Source: JAOUFP01 sp963801505 (GTDB lineage Bacteria; Nitrospirota; Thermodesulfovibrionia; Thermodesulfovibrionales; UBA6898). From it: a stretch of 64,000 nucleotides of DNA. Below, in pieces: positions 35,219 through 44,633 of the stretch. The stretch spans positions 129,446 through 193,445 of the forward strand of contig CAWDEY010000026.1 of the NCBI GenBank assembly GCA_963801505.1, in the 5' to 3' direction. How positions within the stretch are numbered: the stretch's first letter is position 1; every line of letters begins with the position of its first letter. The notes below the pieces were generated by a model that saw only the letters and a list, made by a program, of their open reading frames with translations, had not been told where the DNA came from and did not search any database. The translations under genes and the position numbers were made by a program.

Positions 35219-36280
35219 ATGTATGAGATAAAAAAACAGCTTGCCTGGTCAAAGCTTAAAGTCGGGATAGTCATAAGCATTGCGCTTGCAGCGCTCCTGC
35301 TGACAGTTCTTTTTACCGGAGATATCACCAATTTAATTTCCCCGAAGGAGTTGATCAAAGCCGATTTCACGGACGTCGGAGGACTGCGTAGCGGCTCCCC
35401 TGTCTGGTTTGCCGGCATCGAGGTCGGGGCAGTGAAAAATATCGGCCTCAGTCATCAATATGGCACTGTTGTTACTATTGCGGTAAATCGCGATGTCCTG
35501 GGTTATCTGAAAAAAGACTCCCAAGCTACCGTGCGGACGATGGGGCTTCTCGGCGATAAATACGTAGAGCTCAGTTCCGGCTCTGCTGCTGCTCCGGCTC
35601 TCCGGCCCGGGGAAATGCTTCAGGGCGCGACTGAAACCGGCCCACAGGATATGGTCGCCACCGGGGCGGTACTGCTTAAGAAGATGGACGATGTTGTCGG
35701 ACAACTGGGATCACTGCTTGCAACGATCGGGGAGGGCAAGGGGACCGTTTCTCAGCTGCTCAAAGATCCCACTCTCTACAATAATCTAAAAGACGCCTCA
35801 AAACATATTTCAGAGATTACCGCTACAATGCAAAGCGGCAAAGGCTCAATGGGGAAGCTTATCAGTGATGATCTGCTTTACAACAGGCTGCTGGCAGCCT
35901 CAGAATCCATGGAAAGTTTCAGCAGTAAATTAAACAAAGGCCAGGGGACCCTTAACCGGCTTGTTGAAGACCCTGCGCTCTATGACCGGCTGCTTGGCAC
36001 AACCTCCAATTTCGAAGAATTCAGCTCGAAACTCAGCAAAGGCCGGGGGACCCTGGATCGGCTTGTCGAAGACCCACAACTGTATGAAAATCTCACTCAG
36101 GCCTCCGGCCGTCTCTCTGCGATACTGCAGAGGGTCGAAAAAGGTGAAGGGGCCGCGGGCGCTCTGGTGCGTGACGAGGAACTGGCGCAAGAGCTCAAAG
36201 ATGCAATAAAAGAATTGAAGGGATTAACGGCTGACATAAGGAAGAACCCGAAGAAGTTTTTCAAGTTCAGCATCTTCTGA
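35219..36280 (+). CDS. mlaD: MlaD-like MCE lipid-binding protein with tandem repeat tail
   Basis: 353 residues. An N-terminal helix (LKVGIVISIALAALLLTVLF) anchors an MCE domain at about 35-125 (LIKADFTDVGGLRSGSPVWF, VRTMGLLGDKYVEL). The remainder is built from about five copies of a 35-39 residue unit with the core GxGTLxRLxxDPxLYxxL: GKGTVSQLLKDPTLY, GKGSMGKLISDDLLY, GQGTLNRLVEDPALY, GRGTLDRLVEDPQLY and the eroded GEGAAGALVRDEELA. The tail would extend into the periplasm as a helical rod. It is the third gene of the operon; ATG 35219 was chosen over 35215, which is out of frame. Confidence 0.93.
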   Translation: MYEIKKQLAWSKLKVGIVISIALAALLLTVLFTGDITNLISPKELIKADFTDVGGLRSGSPVWFAGIEVGAVKNIGLSHQYGTVVTIAVNRDVLGYLKKDSQATVRTMGLLGDKYVELSSGSAAAPALRPGEMLQGATETGPQDMVATGAVLLKKMDDVVGQLGSLLATIGEGKGTVSQLLKDPTLYNNLKDASKHISEITATMQSGKGSMGKLISDDLLYNRLLAASESMESFSSKLNKGQGTLNRLVEDPALYDRLLGTTSNFEEFSSKLSKGRGTLDRLVEDPQLYENLTQASGRLSAILQRVEKGEGAAGALVRDEELAQELKDAIKELKGLTADIRKNPKKFFKFSIF

Positions 36281-36357
36281 CAGGCACGACCTTTTTCATC
36301 TGTGATTTTCCTGGCCTGTGATAATATTGAATCATTGATATGTTATAAGAGGGAACG

Positions 36358-36699
36358 ATGCATATTGACGGATATGTCTTTGGCAGGATAATCATTGACA
36401 GCAGGACCTACACAACTGATTTAATCCTCTATCCTGACAGGGTTGATTCTTCCTGGTTGAGAAAGGAAGGCCATTATCTCCAAAAGGAGGACCTTCCCGG
36501 TATTGTAAAAGCAAAACCTGATGTCCTGGTCATAGGCACAGGCAATATGGGCGTGATGAAGGTGCCTGAGAGTACGATAAAATATTTTGAAGAACATGGT
36601 ATTGAGGTCCATGTCGCAAAGACCGGGAAGGCGGTTGAGATCTTCAATGAGTTGTCTGAAAACAAAAAAGTAATAGCCGCCTTCCACCTCACCTGCTGA
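36358..36699 (+). CDS. Mth938-like domain protein (DUF498/NDUFAF3 family)
   Basis: 113 residues: GYVFGRIIIDSRTYTTDLIL, then DVLVIGTGNMGVMKVPEST and a closing VIAAFHLTC. The GTG motif and this length match Mth938-like proteins, which include the mitochondrial complex I assembly factor NDUFAF3. The biochemical role in bacteria is not established. A GAGGGAACG stretch precedes the ATG. It lies alone between the mla operon and small unknown genes. Confidence 0.85.
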   Translation: MHIDGYVFGRIIIDSRTYTTDLILYPDRVDSSWLRKEGHYLQKEDLPGIVKAKPDVLVIGTGNMGVMKVPESTIKYFEEHGIEVHVAKTGKAVEIFNELSENKKVIAAFHLTC

Positions 36700-36998
36700 G
36701 TTGCAGACGCCTGAAAAATGATAGTAGACACAACAAAAAAATCCAGCGCATGAGAAATCCGTTCCGCTGACTTTATCTTTGGGCACTCATTGCTACAACC
36801 ATAAGAGTCAGACGAAGATATGAATAAAGAATCGAGACCCCAGAGGCGTGATATAAAGGCGACTATCTATCTGTTATGCGTGCTCGCCTTAACTCACTTC
36901 AATTTACTTTTGCCTTCACAAGTCCCAACTGACATGCTGATATTCCGCTCATAGTTCAGAAAATGCCCGGATGGTATAATATATCACTGGATATATCA

Positions 36999-37265
36999 AT
37001 GAAAAATATAGTCCGTCACATCCTCTATCCATTGATCGCACCAGCGTTATTGGTGGAATTATACTTCACCCCAAAGAACGTGTTTGGTTGCGCTACCCGA
37101 GGCTATATGGCCATAGCTCTGGTTTTTATTTCCCTCGGGCTCGCGTTTTGGAGCACGTATAAAGCAAGGGAGACGCTGAAAACAGGAAAGAGGAACCTTT
37201 GGTGGGTGATTACCACTCTCATTCTTATGTCACCAGCCCTTCTTCTCATAGGACCATTGAGGTAG
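36999..37265 (+). CDS. Small membrane protein of unknown function
   Basis: 88 residues from ATG 36999 (MKNIVRHILYPLIAPALLVE). Three hydrophobic helices are predicted by eye at about 9-20, 33-52 and 66-83, with a basic loop (KARETLKTGKR). No family recognised. The upstream 300 bp (36700-36998) contain no gene that can be supported. Coding status rests on hydrophobic periodicity and a uniform frame. Confidence 0.5.
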   Translation: MKNIVRHILYPLIAPALLVELYFTPKNVFGCATRGYMAIALVFISLGLAFWSTYKARETLKTGKRNLWWVITTLILMSPALLLIGPLR

Positions 37266-37457
37266 AGTTAATGTTATGTTTGAAATCGTTGACAGTCTGT
37301 CTTTTCCGGGAATATAATGCCTCGCAATACAAAAGAGAATATTGTACGTAAATAAATGGCGGGTGGGCGAATATAATAAAACAATTTACCTCACAATGAG
37401 ATTCCCTTCGGTCTTGCCGGAGGAAGTCTTAAATCAAATGACAATGGGAGAAACTCT

Positions 37458-37946
37458 ATGAGACGAATATTAATGCTGACAATTACACTTCTGATGTTAG
37501 GAATAGTTATGTCCTGTGGCGGCAGTGACGGCTCTGACGGAGCGCAATCAAAGGTTGTACTGATAAATCGTTCCGGGTCTGTGTCACCCGCCTATATGTC
37601 TGAAGAAACCATAACAGTCGAAAATGAATCCATGCATATTAAACGCACAGGCGGAGAAAAGATAATCAGCGGAGATTGGACCATAACTGTTACGCAGGAT
37701 GAAGCTGCTGCTATCAAAAACTTATGCAATATGGTCAACCCATTGACCGACAAGGACACTGTTTCTGATACAGGGCCAATAGGCGGCGGACTCTCGGAGG
37801 TCCATTTATCTGACACCGTATATTATAATGGCTGGGTAAATGACCCTGCCGGTTCGCAACCCAAATATCATGCGTTTTCCCCTGATGTAAGGAATTTGGC
37901 AGATTATATTAACAGCCTTGTAGCCAAATACGGGGTTTTAACTTAA
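37458..37946 (+). CDS. Putative lipoprotein of unknown function
   Basis: 162 residues. A lipoprotein signal (LMLGIVMSC, Cys20) is followed by a Gly/Ser linker, GGSDGSDG. The mature domain has beta-rich segments and ends near NLADYINSLVAKYG. No recognised motif. An AATGGGAGAAACTCT stretch provides the ribosome site. The 259-bp gap after it holds only AT-rich sequence and the presumed serS promoter. Confidence 0.65.
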   Translation: MRRILMLTITLLMLGIVMSCGGSDGSDGAQSKVVLINRSGSVSPAYMSEETITVENESMHIKRTGGEKIISGDWTITVTQDEAAAIKNLCNMVNPLTDKDTVSDTGPIGGGLSEVHLSDTVYYNGWVNDPAGSQPKYHAFSPDVRNLADYINSLVAKYGVLT

Positions 37947-38205
37947 GGGTCCGCCTGACCTGCCAAAACGCTCAAGAGGGAGGCGGGATTAGCCGCTTTT
38001 CTTTTTCATTACTACATTGCGTCCCTCGCCCCTCAAGCGTAGTGTTAAATGTAATAAATGTTTGGATCAGTCCCCACGCTTCCATTATCATTACCACCAA
38101 TGATCCCGGTGAGAACAAACCTCCGGCGCAATAAACGTTGGTCATATTTCATTTTAAGGAATATTAGGCTATAGTAAAATACTATATCTGAAAGGGAGTT
38201 TTAAG

Positions 38206-39471
38206 ATGCTTGATGCCAGGTTTGTAAGAGAGAATATCGATGCAGTAAAAGAGGCGCTCAATAAAAGAGGATACGAATTCCCTTTGTCGCATTTTCTCGC
38301 GATAGACGAAAAAAGAATGGCCCTGCTCAGGGACGCCGAGGAGCTGCGAAACAGACGCAATGTTGTCTCTGAAGAGATAGGCAGGCTCAAAAGAGAAAAG
38401 GCTGACGCCTCAGCGCTGCTTGAGGAGATGAAGGGAGTATCCGACAGGATAAAGGCCCTTGATGAAAAACTCAAGGAGGTCGAAGACGAGACAAGGAACC
38501 TGCTTCTTACTATCCCGAACATCCCTGACGAATCAGTCCCTGTAGGCAGGGACGAAACAGAGAATGTCGAGATAAGGAAATGGGGCACTCCAGGGGAATT
38601 TGCCTTTGGGCCACTGAACCATTGGGATATTGCTGCAACACTCGATATTATAGATTTTGACCGTGCCTCAAAGATCGCAGGCGCCAGATTCGCGCTTATG
38701 AAAGGCCAGGGCGCCAGGCTGGAGAGGTCTCTGATGAACTTCATGCTGGACCTCAATACCTCAAAGGGCTATACAGAGGTTTTTCCGCCTGTGCTGGTCA
38801 ACAGGGAGAGCATGACCGGGACAGGACAGCTCCCGAAATTCGAGGCCGAACTCTTCAAAATTGCTGATCCTGAGCTTTACCTCATCCCCACTGCCGAGGT
38901 CCCTGTGACAAACATACACAGAGGCGAGATCCTGAAGGAGGAAGACCTCCCGCTTTATTACACAGCCTATACACCTTGCTTCAGAAGAGAGGCAGGTTCC
39001 TACGGCAAGGACACAAGGGGCCTGATCAGACAGCACCAGTTCAACAAGGTCGAACTGGTAAAGTTCGTGAAACCCGAAGATTCCTGCTCAGAGCATGAGA
39101 AACTGACCAATGACGCTGAGGACATACTGCAGAGGCTTGGCCTGCCTTACCGGGTGATAACCTTATGCACAGGGGACATGGGTTTTTCCTCTGCCAGGAC
39201 ATATGATATCGAGGTATGGCTCCCAGGCCAAAACAAGTACCGCGAGATATCATCCTGTTCGAACTTCGGGGACTTCCAGGCGCGGCGGGCTGACATACGT
39301 TTCAAGCGTACCGGCAAAAAAGGGACTGAGTTTGTCCATACGCTCAACGGCTCAGGCCTTGCTATCGGCAGGACCCTTGTGGCTGTTTTGGAAAACTATC
39401 AGCAGAAAGATGGTTCCGTCATAGTGCCTGAGGCCTTAAGGCAATATATGGGGGCTGACAGGATAAAGTAA
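38206..39471 (+). CDS. serS: Seryl-tRNA synthetase
   Basis: 421 residues. The N-terminal coiled-coil arm (about 25-105) grips the tRNA-Ser long arm. Class II motif 2 is CFRREAGSYGKDTRGLIRQH and motif 3 is LNGSGLAIGRTLVAVLENYQ, with TAEVPVTN and SSCSNFGDFQARR in the active site. Full length and undisturbed. GGGAG precedes the ATG at 38206. It is convergent with the FKBP gene, separated by a shared hairpin. Confidence 0.97.
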   Translation: MLDARFVRENIDAVKEALNKRGYEFPLSHFLAIDEKRMALLRDAEELRNRRNVVSEEIGRLKREKADASALLEEMKGVSDRIKALDEKLKEVEDETRNLLLTIPNIPDESVPVGRDETENVEIRKWGTPGEFAFGPLNHWDIAATLDIIDFDRASKIAGARFALMKGQGARLERSLMNFMLDLNTSKGYTEVFPPVLVNRESMTGTGQLPKFEAELFKIADPELYLIPTAEVPVTNIHRGEILKEEDLPLYYTAYTPCFRREAGSYGKDTRGLIRQHQFNKVELVKFVKPEDSCSEHEKLTNDAEDILQRLGLPYRVITLCTGDMGFSSARTYDIEVWLPGQNKYREISSCSNFGDFQARRADIRFKRTGKKGTEFVHTLNGSGLAIGRTLVAVLENYQQKDGSVIVPEALRQYMGADRIK

Positions 39472-39473
39472 CA

Positions 39474-39515
39474 AAAGCAGGCGGGCTGATCAGTTCTGAC
39501 CAGCCCTGCCTGCTT
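39474..39515. terminator. Probable bidirectional terminator hairpin between serS and the FKBP gene
   Basis: AAGCAGGCGGGCTG and CAGCCCTGCCTGCTT pair into a long GC-rich stem around the loop ATCAGTTCTGA. It lies between two convergent genes. The flanking T tracts are short, so strength is uncertain. Confidence 0.6.
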
Positions 39516-39533
39516 CCAGATTATTCACAGACT

Positions 39534-40223
39534 CTACTTAACTGATATCAATTCAACCTCAAAGATCAAAGTTGCATCCGGCCCTATCAAGTTCCCTGCA
39601 CCTCTCTCTCCGTAAGCAAGATTTGCAGGGATGAACAGCTCCCACTTTGAACCCTCTTTCATCAACTGCAGCGCCTCTGTCCAGCCATGAATAACAGCAT
39701 TGACCTTGAAGGTTGCAGGTTGCCCGCGCTTGTAGGAACTGTCGAATTCAGTGCCGTCTATCAAAGTGCCACGGTAATTGGTGACCACTGTATCATCAGC
39801 CTTGGGCGTCTTGCCGGTGCCTGCTTTTATGACCTTGTACTGGAGACCGCTGGGAAGGGTCTTTACGCCCTCCTTTGTCTTGTTTGCAGCAAGAAACGCT
39901 TCTCCTTCTTTTTTGTTTTTCTCCGCAAGCTCTTTGATGAGCACTGCTTGTTTTTCCCTTAGCTCCTTTTGAAGTCCTGAGAGGCTCTCTTTGATCTCCT
40001 GCTCAGTCATCAACATCTTTCCTTTAGTGAAAGCATCTTTCAGGCCCTGAACAAACACATCAGGATCTATTTCGATCGGCTGGGCCTTTAATTTGCTCCC
40101 GATATCAGCACCTAAACTATAACTCTGTTTTTCCTTGGTGGTTTGAAGCGCCTTTTTTTCTTCTGCATTGGCCTGGCCCACCAAAAGAACAACACCTAAA
40201 ACCAGCGACAATAATAATCTCAT
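39534..40223 (-). CDS. FKBP-type peptidyl-prolyl isomerase (FkpA/Mip-like)
   Basis: 229 residues: signal peptide (LLLSLVLGVVLLVGQANA), an N-terminal helical dimerisation domain (QSYSLGADIGSKLKAQ and QEIKESLSGLQKELREK), then an FKBP domain with VTNYRGTLIDGTEFDSSY, GWTEALQLMKEGSKWELFIP and AYGERGAGNLIGPDATLIFE. Expected to be a periplasmic dimeric chaperone-isomerase. Promoter not assigned. Confidence 0.93.
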   Translation of the reverse strand: MRLLLSLVLGVVLLVGQANAEEKKALQTTKEKQSYSLGADIGSKLKAQPIEIDPDVFVQGLKDAFTKGKMLMTEQEIKESLSGLQKELREKQAVLIKELAEKNKKEGEAFLAANKTKEGVKTLPSGLQYKVIKAGTGKTPKADDTVVTNYRGTLIDGTEFDSSYKRGQPATFKVNAVIHGWTEALQLMKEGSKWELFIPANLAYGERGAGNLIGPDATLIFEVELISVK

Positions 40224-40327
40224 CTCTTCTCCTTTGCATATTTTCTAATTTGTAGTGCCGCTCAACAGCTTATTTATTTTATTCCGTCCGTAGATTTTAT
40301 GCAATCGAATCGCGGAGGGAGGCAGCG

Positions 40328-41173
40328 TTACAGTGTACAAGGGCAGATTTTGTCGGCCTCCCTTTTTATCGCACGGGCTGTAACGTTATCAATGCCGCTT
40401 TTTTCCACGAAAGAATCTTCATCAATATCAGCGATATCCTGGGCAAGGATATAATTGTTTGCAAACAGTGTTTCAAGAAATTTTTTCCGGGCAGACGGCA
40501 ATACGGTTATGGGATAGAGCCTTTTCTCCTCGATCATTTTTTCGAGGCTGCCTGTTTCAGGATAGCGCCAGCTTATGATCCGCAATCCGACGCATTCAGC
40601 GTATTTTATCGCATCAGTCGTACAGCGTGTATTTGTCACGAGCCATCCCTGGTGCACCTCAAGGCCGTGTTCAGGAGCAAGGTCAAAAGCCTTCCTGATA
40701 TCATTGAATCGCGAATGGACATACAGCGCGACCTTAACATCCGTTGGCTTGCCGCCGTTACTGTGATATTTGCACTCTATCAGGAAATGTCCGTTGCCGC
40801 TCTTTGCAAATATATCCACTTCATGCTGGACGCAGTAGCCATTGATTATGAGGTTTACCTCTGCGGAATATCCATGGCCCTTGAGCACCCTGGCAAAGTA
40901 TTTTTCAAAGGGATACCCGGTAGGCCCGAGAGCTGATATTGCTTTTTTGAGAGAATAACGCATGCCCGCGGTAACGTTATATTGTCTCAGCAGCTTCTTC
41001 GCCAGCCTGTAGATTTCCCTGGTCTTTGTAGAGGGGACTATCTTCTTTGCGACTTCTTCTGCTATGTCCTGTGCGACATCAGCAGGTGTTCCCGAGCGGA
41101 TGAGGGAGTTTGCAAGCTTCCGGGTATCAAAATCCTCGGACAGTCCCGAGGCTTTGAGAATCTTAATGGCCAT
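40328..41173 (-). CDS. ATP-cone protein fused to a PD-(D/E)XK nuclease domain
   Basis: 281 residues in three parts. ATP-cone (about 1-90): KASGLSEDFDTRKLANSL, then ITAGMRYSLKKAI. Restriction-endonuclease-like core (about 95-200): HGYSAEVNLIINGYCVQHEV, then the catalytic EVDIFAKSGNGHFLIECKYH, matching E-V-D...E-x-K. C-terminal helix-hairpin-helix (about 245-275): AQDIADIDEDSFVEKSGIDN. The ATP-cone is normally an allosteric nucleotide sensor of ribonucleotide reductases, so nuclease activity may be set by nucleotide state. No partner gene adjoins it. Single gene, divergent from cysK. Confidence 0.85.
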   Translation of the reverse strand: MAIKILKASGLSEDFDTRKLANSLIRSGTPADVAQDIAEEVAKKIVPSTKTREIYRLAKKLLRQYNVTAGMRYSLKKAISALGPTGYPFEKYFARVLKGHGYSAEVNLIINGYCVQHEVDIFAKSGNGHFLIECKYHSNGGKPTDVKVALYVHSRFNDIRKAFDLAPEHGLEVHQGWLVTNTRCTTDAIKYAECVGLRIISWRYPETGSLEKMIEEKRLYPITVLPSARKKFLETLFANNYILAQDIADIDEDSFVEKSGIDNVTARAIKREADKICPCTL

Positions 41174-41261
41174 AATTAAGAATATAACACTATTATGCTT
41201 ATTCTGAAAATAGTTCGGTGTTGCCTGTGGTATAATTTTTTATAACACCTGGGAGGCTGCC

Positions 41262-42194
41262 ATGAAATTAAACAAAAATGTTTTAGAGTTGATCGGCAAC
41301 ACGCCATTGGTAAAAATCAACAATCTTACTGCCCCTGAAGATGCCGCGATATGGGCAAAACTTGAAGGATATAATCCCGGCGGCTCCGTCAAAGACAGGA
41401 TAGGACTTTCAATGATCGAGGCAGCTGAGCGCGAAGGAAAGCTGAAAGCCGGCGGCATCATTATCGAGCCAACTAGCGGAAACACAGGGATCGGACTCGC
41501 GATGGTTGCCGCAGTCAAGGGCTACGGGCTTGTCCTGACAATGCCTGATACCATGTCTCTGGAGCGCAGGCAGCTGCTTCAGGCATATGGGGCAGAGCTT
41601 GTTCTGACAGAAGGGAAAAAAGGCATGAAAGGAGCTGTTGAAAAGGCGGAAGAGCTATGCCGGAGTAATCCGGATTATTTTCTGCCGCAGCAGTTTGAAA
41701 ACAGCGCAAATCCGGAGATACACAGAAAAACAACAGCAATGGAGATAATTGAAGACCTGGGTGCTGTCCCCGACGGCTTTGTAGCAGGGGTAGGCACAGG
41801 CGGGACAATAACAGGTGTCGGCGAAGTGCTGAGAGCGCGGAAGCCTGATGTATGGATTGCGGCTGTAGAACCTGCAACTTCGCCGGTCCTCTCAGGCGGA
41901 AATCCCGGGCCTCATAAAATAGCCGGGATTGGAGCAGGTTTTGTACCGGGTGTTCTCAACATAAAGATCTACAACGAAGTTATTAAGGTGGCAGACAGCG
42001 ATGCTGCTGAAACAGCAAGAGCAATGGCCAAAAAAGAAGGTATCCTGGCTGGCATATCCTCAGGAGCAGCTCTCTGGGCAGCACTACAGGTTGCTAAAAA
42101 ACTGGGGAAAGACAGGCAGGTAGTTGTCATATTCCCTGACAGGGGAGACCGTTACCTCAGCACAGGTCTGTTTTTATCGGAAACTCAGAGATAG
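41262..42194 (+). CDS. cysK: Cysteine synthase A (O-acetylserine sulfhydrylase)
   Basis: A 310-residue fold-II PLP enzyme. PLP lysine Lys44 in NPGGSVKDRIG, substrate loop TSGNTGIGLAMV, phosphate-binding GVGTGGTITGVGE and SSGAALWAAL. The final residues FPDRGDRYLSTGLF are CysK-like and not those of cystathionine beta-synthase. It makes cysteine from O-acetylserine and sulfide. GGGAGG precedes the ATG. Divergent from the nuclease gene across 88 bp. Confidence 0.95.
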   Translation: MKLNKNVLELIGNTPLVKINNLTAPEDAAIWAKLEGYNPGGSVKDRIGLSMIEAAEREGKLKAGGIIIEPTSGNTGIGLAMVAAVKGYGLVLTMPDTMSLERRQLLQAYGAELVLTEGKKGMKGAVEKAEELCRSNPDYFLPQQFENSANPEIHRKTTAMEIIEDLGAVPDGFVAGVGTGGTITGVGEVLRARKPDVWIAAVEPATSPVLSGGNPGPHKIAGIGAGFVPGVLNIKIYNEVIKVADSDAAETARAMAKKEGILAGISSGAALWAALQVAKKLGKDRQVVVIFPDRGDRYLSTGLFLSETQR

Positions 42195-42282
42195 GCCTGC
42201 CAAACTTCTGTTTGTACGGTTGTCCTAAAAAAGACAGTTGATCGCGCAAGGCCGCAAAGCTCGCACATTGTTAAATGGGGTC

Positions 42283-43695
42283 TTAATGCCGCGCCAGGCC
42301 GGTTTTCCTTGCAGCTTCTGACACTGCATGTGCCACGGATGAGGCGACCTTCCGATCAAAGATACTCGGGATGATATAGTCCTCCTGAAGTTCGTCATCC
42401 TTAATGATATTGGCTATGGCCTCTGCTGCCGCGAACTTTATCTCTTCGTTGACCCCTTTTGCCTGTACATCCAGAAGTCCTCTGAATATCCCAGGGAAAC
42501 CCAGCACGTTGTTGATCTGGTTGGGATAATCCGATCTGCCGGTTGCCAGTATCCGGACAAGGGGAAGGGCCTCTTCAGGTGAGACCTCGGGTTCGGGATT
42601 GGCAAGGGCAAAGACAATCGGGGCTTTGGCCATTTTCCTGATATCATCTGGGGTGATTATATTCGGCCCGGAAAGGCCGATAAAGACATTCGCGCCTGCA
42701 AGGCTATCTGAAATACTCCCCTTTATTTTTCTCGGGTTGGTTTTCCTTGAGAGGGCCTTTTTATAAGGGTTCATGTCATCTTTTCTGCCTGAGTAAATGG
42801 TCCCCTGCCGGTCGCATACAATGATGTCTTTGATGCCGTAGGAAGAGAGCATCAGGGCATTGGCAATGCCTGCCGCGCCTGCGCCTGCGATGACAACGCG
42901 GAGCTTTCTGATATCTTTGCGAAGAAGTCTGCCCGCATTTATTATACCGGATAGAACAACAACAGCGGTGCCGTGCTGGTCATCATGAAACACCGGGATG
43001 TCCAGGAGCTTTCTGAGCCTTGTTTCAATTGCAAAGCATCTAGGGGCTGAAATGTCTTCGAGGTTAATGCCGCCAAAGGCAGTGGAGATATTGGCTACCG
43101 TAGATATTATCTCTTCAGGATCTTTTGTGCTGAGGGCTATCGGGAAGGCGTCAATTCCCGCGAACTCCTTAAATAGCATTGACTTGCCTTCCATAACAGG
43201 CATGGAGGCCTCAGGTCCAATGTCACCCAGGCCTAGCACTGCTGTGCCGTCTGTTATGATAGCAACAGAGTTTCCCTTGATGGTATAGCGGTATGCGTGC
43301 TCCCTATGTTTGAAAATATCCATGCAGATACGGGCAACACCCGGGGTGTAGACCTTCGATAGGTCGTTGCTGTCCCTGACCGGGATCTTGTTATGTATCT
43401 CGATCTTGCCCCCCTGGTGTGCTGAAAAAGTCATATCCATGACCCTGAGGATTTTTATTCCTTCAATATTTTTTATCGCTTGGACAATGTTCTTTTCATG
43501 CTCTGAATTGCTGGCATTGACAGTAACATCCCTGACGACTTTACCCTTTTCAACGCGTACAATATCAACGGAGCCCAGGTCTCCGCCTGCCTGGCTTAAG
43601 ACTGTTGCGATCTGCGCGAACATGCCGATCCTGTTTTCAATCTCAAGCCGCAATGTAATGCCGTAACTAGGACTTGGCTTATGGTCCATTTTCAC
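42283..43695 (-). CDS. NAD(P)-dependent malic enzyme with N-terminal ACT domain
   Basis: 470 residues. An ACT domain at about 12-85 (LRLEIENRIGMFAQIATVLS) precedes the short bacterial malic enzyme core: PVRDSNDLSKVYTPGVARIC, EGKSMLFKEFAGID, EDISAPRCFAIE, FHDDQHGTAVV and the Rossmann loop VIAGAGAAGIANAL. It decarboxylates malate to pyruvate in the cytosol. The ACT domain suggests amino-acid feedback. Starts ATGAAAATGG; the first or the third codon may be used. Convergent with cysK. Confidence 0.93.
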   Translation of the reverse strand: MKMDHKPSPSYGITLRLEIENRIGMFAQIATVLSQAGGDLGSVDIVRVEKGKVVRDVTVNASNSEHEKNIVQAIKNIEGIKILRVMDMTFSAHQGGKIEIHNKIPVRDSNDLSKVYTPGVARICMDIFKHREHAYRYTIKGNSVAIITDGTAVLGLGDIGPEASMPVMEGKSMLFKEFAGIDAFPIALSTKDPEEIISTVANISTAFGGINLEDISAPRCFAIETRLRKLLDIPVFHDDQHGTAVVVLSGIINAGRLLRKDIRKLRVVIAGAGAAGIANALMLSSYGIKDIIVCDRQGTIYSGRKDDMNPYKKALSRKTNPRKIKGSISDSLAGANVFIGLSGPNIITPDDIRKMAKAPIVFALANPEPEVSPEEALPLVRILATGRSDYPNQINNVLGFPGIFRGLLDVQAKGVNEEIKFAAAEAIANIIKDDELQEDYIIPSIFDRKVASSVAHAVSEAARKTGLARH

Positions 43696-43825
43696 TCCCT
43701 GCGGATATTCTTTTTGTAATTATCTCACAGAAAGCAGTCAAACTAAACATTTGTTTCAGGAAAATGGATTTTGGATGTGCAGAACCCTGCGGTAGGGGAG
43801 GATAGTATTTAAATGTTTATTCTTT

Positions 43826-43934
43826 GGCGTCATTCCCGTAAGCAAAGCGCGTCGGGAATCCTTTTGGAAAAGATTCCGGACAAGTTTACCTGCCTCCGGC
43901 AGCGCCAAAGGCGCCCAGGGCCGGAATGACAAAG
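43826..43934. repeat. MITE-like dispersed repeat upstream of hisB
   Basis: TTGGCGTCATTCCCGTAAGC on the left is answered by GGGCCGGAATGACAAAG on the right, with inner CGGGAATCC...GATTCCGG and GCCTCCGGCAGCGCC...GGCGCCC hairpins. Same style as the element at 2388-2530. Non-coding, in the gap between malic enzyme and hisB. Confidence 0.6.
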
Positions 43935-44032
43935 ATTTGGAACTGTGCCAAGGTTTTGCTTTATAAAACCTCGTGAAATCATTATAATTATCAGACAATT
44001 TCCAGTTGCTAAATTACACTCGGGAGGAACAG

Positions 44033-44620
44033 ATGAGAAAGGCGAAGATCGAGAGAAAGACAAGGGAAACAGATATTAAAATAGAGTTGGAACTCGACGG
44101 CAAAGGCGAGTATTCAGTAGATACTTCGATCCCCTTTCTTGACCATATGCTCTCCCTGATGTGCAAGCACGGACTCTTTGATGTGAAGATAAAGGCCAGA
44201 GGTGATGTCGAAATAGACGACCACCATACAGTAGAGGACACAGGGATAGTCCTTGGCAAGGCCCTTAAGCAGGCGCTTGGGGACATGAAGGGAATCAACC
44301 GTTACGGACAGGCCTCTGTGCCCATGGATGAGGCACTGGCCACTGTCTGCCTTGATATCAGCGGAAGGGCCTATCTGGTATATAAAGTGGAGTTTCAAAA
44401 GAAGAGCAAACTGAAGGACTTTGACCCCGACTTAATTGAAGATTTTCTCCAGGCCTTTGTGGCAAATGCAGGCATAACATTGCATACCGGTGTGCCCTAC
44501 GGCAGGAATACGCACCATATAATCGAGGGGATATTCAAGGCCCTCGGCAGGGCGCTGAGGCAGGCCGTGACAATAGACCCGAGAGTCAAGGGTGTGCCTT
44601 CGACAAAGGGGAAGATTTGA
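44033..44620 (+). CDS. hisB: Imidazoleglycerol-phosphate dehydratase
   Basis: 195 residues, the monofunctional form. Metal-binding repeats are FLDHMLSLMCKHG, DDHHTVEDTGI and NTHHIIEGIFKALGRALR. GVPSTKG closes the chain, as usual. It catalyses the sixth histidine-synthesis step. ATG 44033 follows CGGGAGGAACAG; the longer frame to 44006 runs through the ribosome site. No other his genes are in view; a HAD phosphatase follows after 13 nt. Confidence 0.96.
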   Translation: MRKAKIERKTRETDIKIELELDGKGEYSVDTSIPFLDHMLSLMCKHGLFDVKIKARGDVEIDDHHTVEDTGIVLGKALKQALGDMKGINRYGQASVPMDEALATVCLDISGRAYLVYKVEFQKKSKLKDFDPDLIEDFLQAFVANAGITLHTGVPYGRNTHHIIEGIFKALGRALRQAVTIDPRVKGVPSTKGKI

Positions 44621-44633
44621 AGGTCTTTAATTT

